Shown piece by piece: positions 11,696 to 24,155 of a DNA stretch of 64,000 nucleotides. The translations under genes were made by a program, and so were the position numbers. Origin of the DNA: Buddleja alternifolia. Its lineage: Eukaryota; Streptophyta; Magnoliopsida; Lamiales; Scrophulariaceae. The stretch is taken from positions 33,400,814-33,464,813 of the forward strand of contig CM033392.1 in assembly GCA_019426215.1 (NCBI GenBank), read 5' to 3'. The notes beneath the pieces were generated by a model. That model was not told the origin of the DNA, ran no database searches, and saw only the letters and a program-made list of their open reading frames with translations. Numbering within the stretch: the stretch's first letter is position 1; every line of letters starts with the position of its first letter.

Positions 11696-14600
11696 CTTGA
11701 ATCATACCTAATTCACTTCTTAAAGTGAGAAAACGTTGTTCGTTGAGCGCTTTTGTGAAGATAGCTGCCAATTGTTTGTCAGTTCCAATGAAGGGCATGA
11801 AGATATCTTTCTTTTTGGACATGGTCACGGAGGAAATGGTAGCGAATGTCAATGTGTTTAGTTCTAGAATGAAGGACTGGGTTTTGGGTCATAGCTAAAG
11901 CACTTTGGTTATCACAATGGATTGGGATAGGACCTAAGAGAATTCCATAATCTTTAAGTTGTTGCCTCATACAAAGGATTTGTGCACAACAGCTTCCAGC
12001 GGCTACATACTTGGCTTCAGCGGTACAAGTCGCTATGGATTGTCATTTCTTATTATGCCATGAAACCAATCTATCACCTAGAAATTGACATGTACCACTA
12101 GTACTTTTTCTATCTATTTTGCATCCAACAAAATCTCCGCCTAAATAACCAATTAGTTCAAAAGGAGAGTCCTTTGGATACCATAAGCTCACATGTTATG
12201 TGCCTTTTAGGTATTTAAGGATTCTCTTGGTAGCAATTAAGTGTGATTCTCAAATTGAAAACGTGCACACATGCATACCAAAAATATAATATCAGGTCAA
12301 CTAGCGGTAAGATAAAGAAGTGATCCAATGATACCTCTATAGTTAGTGATATCAATTTTCTTCCCACTTTCATCTTTATCTAGCTTAAGCGTTTGGCTCA
12401 TTGGAATTTTTGAAGATGATGCATTTTTCATACCAAATTTTTTAATCATAACTCTTGTATATTTAGCTTGGTTTAAATTGATCTTGATAGTAGATCCGAA
12501 TATTATATCATACCAATCGCTTAATAGTAGATCCGAATATTATATCATCAACATAAATTTGGACTAAGAGAACATCTTCGTTATGGGTAATTTTAAATAC
12601 CATTGTGTCAACGATGCTTTTTGAAAAGCCTTTACCTATAAGGAAGATAGAGAGAGTGTCATACTATACTCTTAGTGTTTGTTTAAGGCCATAGAGTGCC
12701 TTATCCAATTTGTAGACCATACTTTTTCCATGGTTGTTGATGAATCCTGGGGGTTGCTCCACGTATACTCCTTCTTAGAGTTTACCATTCAGGAAAGCAC
12801 TCTTCACGTCCATTTGATACATTGTGAATTTGTTAAATGCGGCAAACGTTAGGAAAATCCGAATCGCTTCAAGACAGGCTACTGGGGCATAAGTCTCATC
12901 AAAATCAATACCCTCTTCTTGGCAATAACCCTGAGTGACTAATCTGGCTTTGTTTCTTATAACAATACCATCTTCATCCATTTTGTTCCTAACGACCCAT
13001 CTAGTCCCAATAACTCCTTGGTGAGTTGGTCTTGGTACTAGCATCCAAACCTTACTCAAATTGGTTAAACTCCTCTTGCATAGCTTCTACCCAACTTGAA
13101 TCACTAAGCGCTTCATCCACTTTCTTTGGTTCCATTTGAGATAGAAAACTTGTGAACATGGCCTCATTTATTGTAGCGGCCCTAGTTCTAACAGGTGCTC
13201 CAATATCTCCAATTACTAGTTTTAGTGGATGATCTCTAAGCCATTTTTGATCTGGTTGGAACGGGTTGTGAATCTCTTGATTATCAATCGCTTGTCCCTC
13301 TTGCGCAGTCACAGCATCATTCACAGTTTCAATTTGCTCTTGATGACCAATCTCTTCATGATCATCAGCGTTTTTTACAATATCATCATTGATAACCTCA
13401 CGAGTAACCTTAGGATTGGGGACAAAGATCTCATCATCCTCATCAACATCACTATCATCACCAAGATTGATTTGTGACGCTTGTTGGGCAAGATCTTCAA
13501 TTCCTACATCATTAATATTAACCTTACTCGATTTTTGGTTAGCATAATCAAAACAACATGAATGGATTCTTTAACCTTCGATTTGATTTTATTTAGGATG
13601 CAAAAACTCTTTCCATTCTTGGCATAGCCTAGAAGAATTCCCTCATCCACTTTAGGATCAAATGTCTTTAGATTGTGGGATCCATTGTTATGAATGAAAC
13701 ATTTTGAACCTAATACATGAAAATATGAAACGTTTGGCTTACATCCTTTCCACAACTCATATGGAGTCTTTTCATGTTGCTTATTGATCATACACTGGTT
13801 CTAAGTGTAGCAAGCGGTGTTGATGGCTTCGGCCCAAAACCTTTGAGGCAGCTTGGACTCTGCTAACATTGTCCTAGTGGCTTCTTTAAGCGTTCTGTTC
13901 CGTCGCTCAGCCACTCCATTTTGTTGAGGTGTTCTAGGCGCAGAATACTCATAAAGTATTCCAAAATATGTACAAAACTTCTTAACAATATGGTTAGTAA
14001 ATTCAGTTCCTCTATCGCTTCTAATCCTCATCACCTTTAAATTATTTGAAGTTTGTAATTGACAAATTAGCGTTGTGAGATTGACACTAGTTTCATCTTT
14101 GGTCACTAGAAATTCTACCCTTATATAGCGAGAGAAACCATCAACTATTACTAGTGAATACTTTTTACCAATAACACTCATGATTTGAATAGGACCAAAC
14201 AAATCTAAATACAATAGTTCAAGGATTCTAGACGTAGATAGATGAGGTTTCTTCTTAAAAGATGATTTGACTTGTTTACCCATTTGACATGCATCACATA
14301 AGCGATTTTTATAAAAGGAACCTTTAGGTAATCTCTCTACAAGATTTAGCGATATTAACTGAGAGATTGCCCTAAAGTTGAGGTGATTCATTTTTCTATG
14401 CCATAACCAACACAATTCATTTTGACTCTTAGCAACAAAGCATGTAGGGTTGTTATCTATTGTTGAACCCCAATCTACCAAAGAAACATTGTTTGTTCTT
14501 TTTCTTTCAAATTTAGTAGATCCAGTCTTAGCGTCGTCAACATAGCAATAGTCACTTAAAAATTTGATTTCAAAGCCTTTATCACCAAATTGACTTATGC

Positions 14601-14835
14601 TTAAAAGATTATGATTAAGACCCTCAACATAGTATACCTCACTTATCATGATGTTCCCCCTATGCATGATACTTATACCTTTGGTTTTACCTTTGGAATT
14701 ATCACCGAATATAACTTGAGGACCATTGGTTGTACGATAGTTGACCAAGAGCTCCTTTGAGCATGTCATGTGCCTTGACGTCCCACTATCAATGTACTAA
14801 ATTGAGGTATCGGTGTTGGCTCTAAGTACCTGCAT
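11696..14835 (-). pseudogene. pol relic of Sirevirus D
   Basis: The frame starts at ATG 14833-14835 and shows protease with DSG (the W codon three residues before it is TAG), then the integrase zinc-binding H-H-C-C region (LWHRKMNHL, CDACQMGK), the integrase core with DLFGP and PQQNGVAERRN, the acidic linker (13330-13500), RT (12775-13324) and RNase H (11779-11970, HCDNQSA). At about 12485-12550 the RT segment between the MIKKFG region and the YVDD box is deleted and replaced by a duplicated 24 bp filler. Many stops. Inactive. Confidence 0.9.
12488..12548. repeat. 24 bp direct repeat at a deletion scar in RT of D
   Basis: TAGTAGATCCGAATATTATA plus four bases occurs at 12488-12511 and again at 12525-12548, with a 13-base spacer. 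Compared with B, over 100 bases of RT are missing here. The pattern fits templated filler DNA made during break repair. Confidence 0.85.
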
Positions 14836-14848
14836 CTAAAGGGCAGTT

Positions 14849-16730
14849 CTAATTCTTTTTAGGTACCCATTTTGTCTTCGGTCCTTCAATGTTAGTAGCT
14901 TTAGTTTGAATTAAAATTTTTGGAACCCATATTTGCCTGGTTTTCATTACGAGAGGACTGTCCTTCTTGGGCTTCGGCTTGTGTTGTGTGTGCTTCTTAG
15001 GTGTATAATAATATCCTCGATTATAATAGTAATCATAGTTATAATCATAATCATCGTAGTATCGATAATATGATCTAGATCTTTGAGGATATTGACGCTA
15101 GTGTATCCTCGACACTAGCTTAGGAGTCGCTTTTGGCGATTGACACTTAGCGTTTGATTCACTTGTAGAAGGTTTCTCCTTTGCCTTTTGAGCATTTCGA
15201 TAGATCTTCTTTTGTGAATCATTCACTTTCGTCTTCTCCTTGTTACCTGAGTTGGCTTTGACCTTCTCATTTGGCCTCATACCATTGTCTTTGGGTTCAT
15301 TCAACCTTTGACTGTTTGAACTCTTCCCAACAAAAAAGACACCTTTTTCTTTGTTGGCTGTCGTAACCTTAGACGCTTTTTATTTATGACCAAATTTATC
15401 ACAACCTAAACCGGTCTTTACACCAAAAGTTCTGGTTACTTCAGTCACATTATTTAGCCTTCTTGACGCTTTTGATAATGATGAGACAAGCTGCTCTGAT
15501 TTGGCAAGTGTAGCGATCAATTCAACTTCTCTCTTGATACTATATCAAGATCACTTTTTAATTGAATAATTTCACTCTCAAGTGATTGGTTCTTCTCAAT
15601 GCATTGTTGCTGAACTTGCAACTCTGCCTTGAGCGTCACGTTATCACTTTTGATGCTGAAGTAATATCAAAGTGATTTTGATATAACTTGGCAGCATCTT
15701 GACAATCTTTATAATATTCATTGACTTTTGTTAAGTAATTCATCATAACAAAGAGGATGAGATAGTTCAGTGGTTACCTTAGATAGCGAGTCATCAGACG
15801 CTTCTTCATCTCTCGTCATGAAATAAATTAGCACTGAGTCGCTTGATGGCTCATCATCACTGCTTTCATCTGAGGATTCCAAGTCCTCTTCAGATGCGGA
15901 GAATGGTTCAAATTCTGCTAGCAAACCTTGTCGGCGAAGGTTGCTCCTGAATTGGTTTCAATCCGCGTGATCTTTCCTTGATGGCTTAGATACATTTGGA
16001 TAAGGGCAATTTACCTGGTAGTGCCCTAGTTTCCTGCAGTTGTAACAAAGGTTAGTTTTCCTCTTTTGTTCAGTTGTTAACCTTTTGGAAACCACTGGCG
16101 CTGAGAGATTCTGAGTTGGAGACGTAGGCGTGATATTGAGGCGCTGGTGCAGGGGGAGGGCTTTGAAATGATGTCTGCCTAAAAGGGTTTCTCTTTTCAT
16201 ATCTTAGAAATTTCTTGAATTTCTTGACCAATAAAGCCATTTTCTATTCCTCATTTGATTCTGTCTCTTTCACCTCACTGACTGATTTTCCCTTACTTTT
16301 GGTGGTAGCGATTAAAGGTCCGGATTGAATCGCTGACTTCACCCAATTCGAACTGGAAAGCCCTTAACTTTGAAAACACATGTTCTGGAGTTAGAATTTC
16401 CAACATTTGTGATTCTCTCATGGCTACAGTCTTTATCAAGTACTTGGTTAGAAGACTTCTACATATCTTATTGACCATTTCCTTGTTGGTCAACTCTTTA
16501 TCCAGTGACGCTAACTCTGTGATAAGCGATGTGAATCTCGCGTCCAATTGATCTAGCGTCTCGTTGGGCTGCATCTTAAAATGCTGAAACCTTTGCATGG
16601 CTATGGAGAGCTTGTTCTCTCTTATCTGTGCTGAATCTTCACACACAATGGCCAACTTATCTCATATTTCTTTTGAAGTCTTACATTGCTTGATTTTGTT
16701 GAACAATCCATTGTTGTCTATTAACGCTGA
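14849..16730 (-). pseudogene. gag relic of Sirevirus D
   Basis: The minus strand shows the capsid-like core (16293-16655, with MVNKICRSLLTKYLIKT), the zinc knuckle C-x2-C-x4-H-x4-C (NLCYNCRKLGHYQVNC, 15990-16060), an acidic segment (15718-15924), a coiled-coil region (about 15450-15700, frameshifted) and a basic tail ending in KTKWVPKKN and TAG 14849-14851. The first roughly 100 codons are missing because the sequence switches to LTR at about 16730. The gag stop is 13 bases before the pol ATG, much like copy B. Confidence 0.85.
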
Positions 16731-17165
16731 GTATAGAGAGCTTCGAATTACTCTTGAAGATTTTGAACGCTTGGTAAGCTGAGCGCTAGGTTTGGCGCTT
16801 AAGATAAGATAACTTAGACTTAGTGATTTCAACAATTACCCAAGTAGGGTAACATTTTAATCGCTTAATTAGGGTTAGCAAAACAGAAACAATTTTAAAG
16901 CTTAGCGTTCTCTTTTGCCAAATAGTCGATTAACCGTTTTAATGCCTTTTCAAAGACATGATATGAAAATGTAAAGTAAAGCAATAAAGCAGTAAATAAC
17001 ACAAGAAATTGTAAGGTTCACTAGGTGATGTAATCTGAGCTACGTCTTTCTTCTCCTTTGGACTTGGAGGAATTTCACTAAATTGATTATTGAAGGATCA
17101 CACAGAGGCTTCTACAAAATAGATGAAAGGAAAGATGATCTTGAGCTCCTTGATCCCACAAACAA
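16731..17165 (-). repeat. 5' LTR fragment of Sirevirus D
   Basis: From about 16738 the sequence aligns with the LTR of B (TTTGAACGCTTGG, AACTTAGACTTAGTGATTTCAAC, then TAAGGTTCACTAGGTGATGTAATC). It breaks off after CTTGAGCTCCTTGATCCCACA. The terminal roughly 80 bases and the promoter half are missing. Confidence 0.8.
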
Positions 17166-17960
17166 TCGTAAATTATGTACATGTATAAACCCTTTGTTCA
17201 CGTGTCCCAGTCAAGTGAGAGTCACGATGATGTCAAACTCACTGAACTTGACCATACATATTAATTATAAAAATACAAGATCATTGTGTTCAATTAAGTG
17301 CCTCGCACAATCGTCTCTATTGCTTTGGCCAAAGACTTTGTTCTCTATTATCACATAGGACGCTTTCTCATTCACTTATGAGAGAACAAATCCCATATTA
17401 ATTATCCGCTAAGATTACCACTTGCCCATCAAGCCGCATTTCGAGGTCGATCCCACCAATGGGTGAATTGGGTCTAACTAATCTAGTTACAGACTTGACG
17501 TCACAAGTGTATCTTCAGCCTGATACTTCAGGTCATAGGTTAACTTATTTCTATTACGAATAAATAGTTCTGTCATTGACACTCACAGAGCAAAAACCTT
17601 GGTGAACGGGTCAACTACTTTGTTAACTGAGGCTATTTTCTGCACTCCTATCTCTCTTCTGCCAACGATCTCCATGATGATGTGAAATCTTCTCTCAATG
17701 TGTTTAGACTTATTATGAGATTACACATTTGTAGTAATTTTACTTTTAATAAGCTTAGTGGAGGGCGAGGATGTCCCACATTCTTTACTAACTCAGTATT
17801 ATTTATTTGGGAGAATTGAGATTGTCAAGAGTTTGGTCTCACTTTGCACATTAGTCAATTTATATAGCGCAATTATCATATTGAACATGCATAATTTATA
17901 TCACTAATAAACATGCTTATCAATATATAAATGGAATTAAATAAATAAAACCACCACACT
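17166..17960 (-). mobile_element. Copia scraps: LTR piece, pol end and leader
   Basis: Three minus-strand fragments follow each other. An LTR piece (17166-about 17600) matches the LTR of H around 61425-61770. The last codons of pol (about 17600-17722, VDPFTK) match H at 62310-62450. A leader-like piece (17723-17960) matches the leader of T at 29690-29840 (GGTCTCACTTTGCACATTA). Leader next to pol end means gag and most of pol were deleted. The 5' LTR is not seen. Confidence 0.65.
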
Positions 17961-17984
17961 AGATCATGGACATTTACTAGCGGG

Positions 17985-18680
17985 CCTGAGCCAACGGTCT
18001 CATATGCATCAGCAGTGGGCAGACTCATGTATGCAATATTATGCATGGGATGTGACATAGCCTACGTCGTGAGTATAGTTAGTCAGTTTTAAGCTAACCC
18101 GGGTGAGCAGCATTTGATGGTTGTGAAGACTATCCTTAAGTATCTTAGAAGAACAAAGGATATGCTTCTCATATATAGAAATGAAGAGATGAGAGTAGAT
18201 GGATATTCTGACTCACACTTTCAGTCTGATGTGGAAGATCGAAAATCTATGTTTGGGTTTATATTCACTCTGAATAGTGGAGCAGTGTCTTGGAAAAGTT
18301 CCAAGCAAAGAACAACTGCAAACTCCACATGTGAAGCTAAATACATAGTTGCCTCTGAGGCAACTAACGAAGTTGTCTGGATAAAGAAGTTCATGGTTAA
18401 ACTTCAAGTGGTTTCTAGCATGGAAATGTCGTTGTCACTATGGTGTGACAATAATGGAGCAATAGCACGAGCTAATGAATCAAGGTCTCACAATACATTT
18501 AAACACATAGAAAGAAGGTATCACATAATATGAGAAATCATTGGAAGAGGCAATATTGCCATGCAGAAAGTAGCCTCAGTGAAAAACGTAGTTGATCCAC
18601 TCACTAAGCCTCTATCATTGATGGTGCTAGAGAAACATCTTGAGAAGTTGAGACTCAAATACAATAGCAATTGGCATTGA
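17985..18680 (+). pseudogene. RNase H end of plus-strand copia E
   Basis: The frame begins within RT (YASAVGRLMYA at about 18005) and runs through RNase H (GYSDSHFQSD, SWKSSKQRTTA, LWCDNNGAIA) to NSNWH and TGA 18678-18680. Single in-frame stops interrupt it (before ANPGEQH at about 18090 and after RRYHII at 18531). The sequence is of the Angela/Tork-like copia type, different from the Sireviruses. The rest of the element upstream is absent. Inactive. Confidence 0.85.
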
Positions 18681-18695
18681 GAGCAAGTGGGAGAT
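18681..18695 (+). promoter_or_regulatory. Polypurine tract of copia E
   Basis: GAGCAAGTGGGAGAT directly precedes the LTR start TGTTAGG. The equivalent in H (minus strand) is GCAAGTGGGAAAT. It primes plus-strand DNA synthesis. Confidence 0.8.
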
Positions 18696-20373
18696 TGTTA
18701 GGTGTTAATTCCTCTATGCCATTGAGGAATTAGATTTAAGAAGGCATTTTATTTATATTGTATGAACATTATTATTGATTAATAAACGACATTGAGTTTG
18801 TCCTTATAAATCTAATTGTGGCATTGAATGTATTGAACAAATAGGTCCTTAAGATCAAGGTGTACTCAACACTACTTATTTGATAAGTAGGAGCACTGGT
18901 TGAGTTAAGTGTTTAATCTTATAAACATGGTTCGCGAGTCAAAGAATCTAAATTGGGCGTTTAGATTTAACTCATGTGACACTATCTTTGACAAGGTAAG
19001 TGCTAAGTCTTACATTGATTGGATAGTAGGAGCTGGTGTCATGAATATGATTAACTAAATTAACATATTCGAACACGACTCGATGTAATCCTATCATATG
19101 GGTTTTTACTCGGCGACAGTCAATGATGAGGATTACCATTATAATAGTATGAGTTAACTTTAGAATGAGGAGTCATTTACATTTTGCTCGTACTATTGAA
19201 TAAGTTATTAGAGTAGTTAGGCCCAATCACCCATTGGCGGGGTCGACCTCGAATTACGATTCAATTGGTGCGTTCAACAATGGGAAATTTACTGCCAATA
19301 AGGAATTCACTGTCTCGAAAGTAAACGGGGAGCAACTTGTACGTCATAGATGTTGTGAAATTAAAGTCTTTGGCCAAAGCATTAATGACTGACTTGTATT
19401 TCATATAGAGGACAATTTGGTTAGTATGATTAACTGTACATTATCAAGTTGTATGAGTTTAAAGTTCCATGACTCTTACTTGATCGGGTTGCTTCCGTGA
19501 AGAGTTTATACACATATGTTAATTATAACATAAAGGTACGTGATGATATATTCATCTCGTACTTGATTGGGTTTTGGTATAGCTTCATGGGATGGCTTGG
19601 TGATAACTATATCCTTGGAATTCTCCCAATGCCAATCAAGACGAGCCTAAAGAGTCGCACTATGAAAAGATGATAAAATGAAGGAGTTTTACTTTTTAAA
19701 GGGTATTTTGGTAATTTCACATAGAGTGGAAATTATCAAAGTGATATGTATTCATTATAATAAATATATTTAATTAATGTAATTAAATTATTTTATTCAA
19801 TCAATATTAATAGTATGGTATTATTTATTTATAATTAGTAAAGTACTATTGATAAAAAGAGATTAGTATTTAATTACCAATTGGATTGGACTGAGAATAT
19901 TAATTAAATACTTAACACTAGGTTTGGAATTGGAAAAAGCCCAGTACACCTATTCCTAGGATATACTCGGCCGCCCCCCTCTTCTCCTAAGTTAAGGAGA
20001 AGTCTTTTATTTAAACACAAGGTGTTTAACTAAAATCAGAACTTTAAGTCAGTTTTTCATCTTAGAGAGTGAAGAATAGTAGAACACAAAATCCTTCTCC
20101 CTCCACATAAACCCTAAGTCGCCGAACCCAGTCTAAGGTAGAGGAGATTGAGCTTCAAGAATTGAAGATCATCTTTTGCCTGATTATCTAGAGGAAGGAA
20201 CGATCCGTTGCTTCTCAAAAAAGCTAGCTTTTGGAAAAATCATCGAAAAGGTAATTAGATTACTTCTTGCTCTTGATATTGATTTATGTGAATATGAAAT
20301 TATCAAAACCTGAATTGAATCCCGGCTATATGAATCGGAGAAAAAATTTTATTCGCTGGTTCGATTCACAACA
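18696..20373 (+). repeat. 3' LTR of copia E
   Basis: A 1678 bp LTR from TGTTAGGTGTTAATTCC to GATTCACAACA, bounded by the polypurine tract on the left and by CACAT (possible target duplication, partner not seen) on the right. No gene inside. It shares the mid-LTR segment seen in T and H. Confidence 0.85.
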
Positions 20374-20489
20374 CACATAACATCCAACTATATACAAGCA
20401 AAACACATAGTAATCATATAGCATCATCTACTAGACAACATCCCTCATACCCAACAAAATCTACAGAGCACAAAAGAGCATCTATCACT

Positions 20490-21165
20490 TAGTCTCATCT
20501 CCTCCTATGGCGTCCTCCTCAGGATCCTCCTCTTTGGTGTCTTCCTCACTAGAATTATCCACCTCAAGGTCATCCTCTCCTTCCCTACTCCCAGACGTAC
20601 CCTCATCTAAACCAGCCACCCGGCTAGGGTCAAGCGCCATGAGCTCTAAGTGTTCACGTCATAAAGTACGTGCTGTCAAATCACGACCATGAGCTATAGC
20701 ACTACGAACTCTTCCAGCTAACGCTCGTGTGCTGCTGGGAATCTCTTGAAACAGGTCGGTGTAGAAGCGGGTTATGCACTCTACATCCCTCTGAGATCCC
20801 CTGCTCTCACTGTACAGCCCTGTAATCTCTTGTCTTTGAGCGACTATTCTTTCCTCTTGACGTCTAACTGTAGCAAGATGTTATGTGATCCGATTTTGTA
20901 ATTCCTTTATTTGTAATTTATGCTCTTCTATGACATTCTCCTGATCAGTATGTCTGGACTGATAGTCCATAATAGTAATAATTTGCTCTTTATAGGCATG
21001 ATGTAACTGAACTCACTCCCGTATAATCCGATCACTGTCATCCCGTAAAATATGAACTATGAAGTCGGGATAACGCCCGACTAATGCAAAACCGCGTGTA
21101 TAGACTCTAACCGGATCTGTCTGGAATACCAGTCTCCCTTGATGCTACCCTGCTACCTCACTACC
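20490..21165 (-). pseudogene. Decayed post-pol (env-like) ORF of Athila
   Basis: Reading the minus strand from 21165 gives one frame with three in-frame stops that ends at about 20490. The protein has a helical, charged part (GRYPDFIVHILRDDSDRII, then QENVIEEHKLQIKELQNRI and RRQEERIVAQRQEITGLY), likely coiled coil, and a strongly acidic C-terminus (about the last 40 residues, rich in E and D). The position after the integrase is where Athila elements carry an env-like ORF. No membrane segment is visible in this fragment. The assignment rests on position only. An alternative is a captured coding fragment. Confidence 0.5.
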
Positions 21166-21318
21166 TACATGACTAGTATACTTGCTACTAAAAGCGCGTT
21201 AGGTTGACAGGAATTGTTTCTTGGAAAAATTAAGGAAAGAAAACGCTTAAACATAAACTAACAAAGATGAAACAAAAGAAAACAAGGCAAACCAAACTAA
21301 AAACATGAAAATACAGAA

Positions 21319-23446
21319 GAAAAAAAAGAGAGAGCTTGGATTGCCTCCCAAGAAGCGCTTGTTTATAGTCTTTAGCTCTGTCGTGAATCCTGTATTCCTG
21401 CACAGCGGAAATGATAAAAATAGCTTCGGATTCACAATTGGATCACTTTTAGGTTTTAATAGTTTTTCCATGTAAATTTCGAAAATAACATATGAAGATG
21501 AAATGTCACCTTTTTACTAACCTTTTGATTTCAATGAAAGTCTTGATCTTCCGGATAGCAGCAATTCAAAACTCCTGCCTCTAGATATCACGCGCGGAAC
21601 GAGCTTCGAAGAAAAATCCTCTACCTTCAGTAACCACTATGGCTGACGGCTTATGCAAGGGGGGAGAGAAAATTTTCTCTTCTTTCTATGTTGTCAAGTC
21701 TAATTGTGAGAGTTAGGTTTTGACTGGGCCAGTGTTAGGTATTTATAAGGAGTGATGGATTTGGAATTAACTAATTACTTGAGCCCATCCAACTCCTCTA
21801 AAATCGCCTACCACACGCCTCACCCTATTATATGGCTAGGTTGACTTTCAACTTAGTCCAATTATTCTTAAGGTCAAATATATATTTTAATTCAATTAAA
21901 ATAATACTAATTAATATTCTTCCATATTAAATAATCTAATTATTTTAATAAAAGGGTGAGTATAATAAATAAGTCAATTTATTTATTACAATTAATTTAT
22001 TTTCATTAATCTAATTAATCAAATAAATTAATGCGATCATAATAAATACATCCAATTATTCATTATTAATTTATTTTGATTAACCAATTAATCAAATAAA
22101 TTAATTTGCTCATCAAATAGCAAATTACCCAATTTATGCTTATTGGCAACGAAAAAAATTCTCTTTGTTCAATTCCTTTTAAGCGCAACTCTCTAGGTTC
22201 ATTTCAATTTGCATTGGAATGAAACCAAGGGTATGAGCATCACTAAGTCAGTCACTTGGACTCACATCGAAAACCAATTGAAATGAACGGATCAATACGA
22301 ACCTCTAGGTCACAGATACCATGTGAGTATAAGCCCTTCACTGTAACATCCCAATCGCGAGTGAGAGTCATGGAATATGCCAAGAAGCAAAAAAAGAGCT
22401 TGTGTTGCCTCCCAAGAAGCGCTTGTTTATAGTCGTTAGCTCTGTCGTGAATCCTGTATTCCTGCGTAGCGGAAATGATAAAAACAAATCCGGATTCACA
22501 ATTGGATCAGTTTTGGGTTTTAATAGTTTTTCCATGTAAATTTCAAAAATAACATATGAAGATGAAATCTACTTTCAACTTTTTACTAACCTTTTGATTT
22601 CAATGAAAGTCTTGATCTTCCGAATAGCAGCATTTCAAAACTCCTACCTCTAGCTATCACGCGCTGAACGAGCTTCGAAGAAAAATCCTCCACCTTCAGT
22701 AACCACTATGGCTGGTAGCTTATGCAAGGGGGGAGAGAAAAAATTTCTCTTCTTTATTTGTTATCAAGTCTAATTGTGAGAGTTAGGTTTTGACCGAGCC
22801 AGTGTTAGGTATTTATAAGGAGTGATGGGTTTGGAATTAACTAATTACTTGAGCCTATCCAACTCCTCTAAAATCGCCTACCACACACCTCACCCTATTA
22901 TTGGGCTAAGTTGGCTTTCAACTTAGCCCAATTATTCATAAGGTCCAATATATTTTAATTCAATTAAAATAATAATACTAATTAATATTCCTCCATATAA
23001 AATAATCTAATTATTTTAATAAAATGGTGAGTATAATAAATAAGTCAGTTTATTTATTATAATTAATTTATTTCCATTTATCTAATTAATCAAATAAATG
23101 AATGCGTTCATAATAAATACATCCAATTATTCATTATTAATTTATTTTGATTCATCCAATTAATCAAATAAATTATTTGCTCAATTTATGCTTATTGACA
23201 ACGAAAAAATTTATGCTTATTGACAACGAAAGAATTCTCTTTGTTCAATTCCTTTTAAGCGCGACTCTCTAGATTCGTTTCAATTGACATTGGGATGAAA
23301 CCAAAGATATGAGTAATACTAAGCCAGTCACTTGGTCACACATCGAAATCCAATTGAAATGAATGGATCAATACGAACCTCTAGGTTACAGATACCATGC
23401 GAGCATAAGCTTTTCACTGTAACATCCCAATCGAGTGAGATTCATG
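21319..23446. repeat. Tandem duplication, period 1064 bp
   Basis: The block 21319-22382 is repeated at 22383-23446. Each unit begins with the Athila segment TTGCCTCCCAAGAAGCGCTT and then the LTR terminus TGTCGTGAATCCTG. Both units differ by scattered substitutions, so the duplication is not recent. The breakpoint lies in the LTR after GGAATATGCCAAG. Confidence 0.9.
21379..22382 (-). repeat. Partial 3' LTR of T, outer tandem copy
   Basis: Begins TGTCGTGAATCCTG and ends at GGAATATGCCAAG, where the second tandem unit starts. AT-rich middle with TTATTTATTA-type runs. No coding content. Confidence 0.85.
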
Positions 23447-23785
23447 GAATATGCCAAGCTCATAGGACTCGATGCTGTGCTTTTAGGGAATCATAGTAAG
23501 ATTAAATTACTAAACTACCCTTATGTACTATGCATAAGTTAGTTCTCCTGCATTGGCCAATGACTTATAATTTCATTTACCTACGAACGCACAGGAAGTT
23601 AACTCGTTACTACCCAAGACAGTGAATCCCCTATTGGCAATCACTGAACAATTGCCACTTGTCCTTCTGAACCGCAGTTCGAGGTTGATCCTACCAAAAG
23701 GTGAAATGGATCTAACTACTCCTATAACACAGTCAGTAACACAAGTCCAATCTTCGTGAATCATCAGGTCTAAGACACATCTTCC
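22443..23785 (-). repeat. 3' LTR of T, 5'-truncated in element sense
   Basis: Same LTR as 31105-32905, present from its outer end to the segment CAAGTCCAATCTTCGTGAATCATCAGG, where it fuses to the interrupted gag. Its first roughly 450 bases (U3 start) and the polypurine tract are lost. Confidence 0.85.
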
Positions 23786-23798
23786 CATTCTTTCATCT

Positions 23799-24155
23799 TC
23801 ATGTTGAAGAGCTCCTTTGATGTAAAGTATCAAATGGAGTGAATCTAAAAAGCTCTTCTAAGCGCAGCATGATAGATCTGGCATTATCCATCTTCTCATA
23901 ATGGCTTTGAAGATCGCTACTCATGGAGCTCAACATATATCCCCTGACTTTATAATTATCAGAGATCCAATCCATATAGGCAATACAAACCTTATCATCC
24001 TCATTAGGACCCAGTCTAGAGGGACGATTCGTTTCCAGTACATATTCTAAAGATTCATCATTAAGAACAATTCTCAATGTTTTGATCCAATCTTGGTAAT
24101 TTGGTCCAGTGAGAACATTTTTCTCAAGCATATCTTTAAGAGGATTGTTATCCAT
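23799..24155 (-). pseudogene. gag N-terminus of copia T
   Basis: 118 codons from ATG 24153-24155 (MDNNPLKDMLEKN). LTGPNYQDWIKTLRIVLND followed by SLEYVLETNRPSRLG is the usual start of copia gag of the Angela/Tork type (a gag pre-core domain with a W after the N-Y). The frame ends where the sequence turns into LTR. The rest of gag, with any zinc knuckle, and all of pol are missing. Confidence 0.85.

Larger units (their letters stand above)
11691..17165 (-). mobile_element. Sirevirus gag-pol relic D
   Basis: A nearly full gag-pol of the B type on the minus strand, without primer site, without ORF3, and with a partial 5' LTR (16731-17165). The gag start is cut at about 16730. The LTR on its left (10455-11690) belongs to a different subfamily from the LTR piece on its right, so the two ends do not form a pair. 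Confidence 0.8.
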
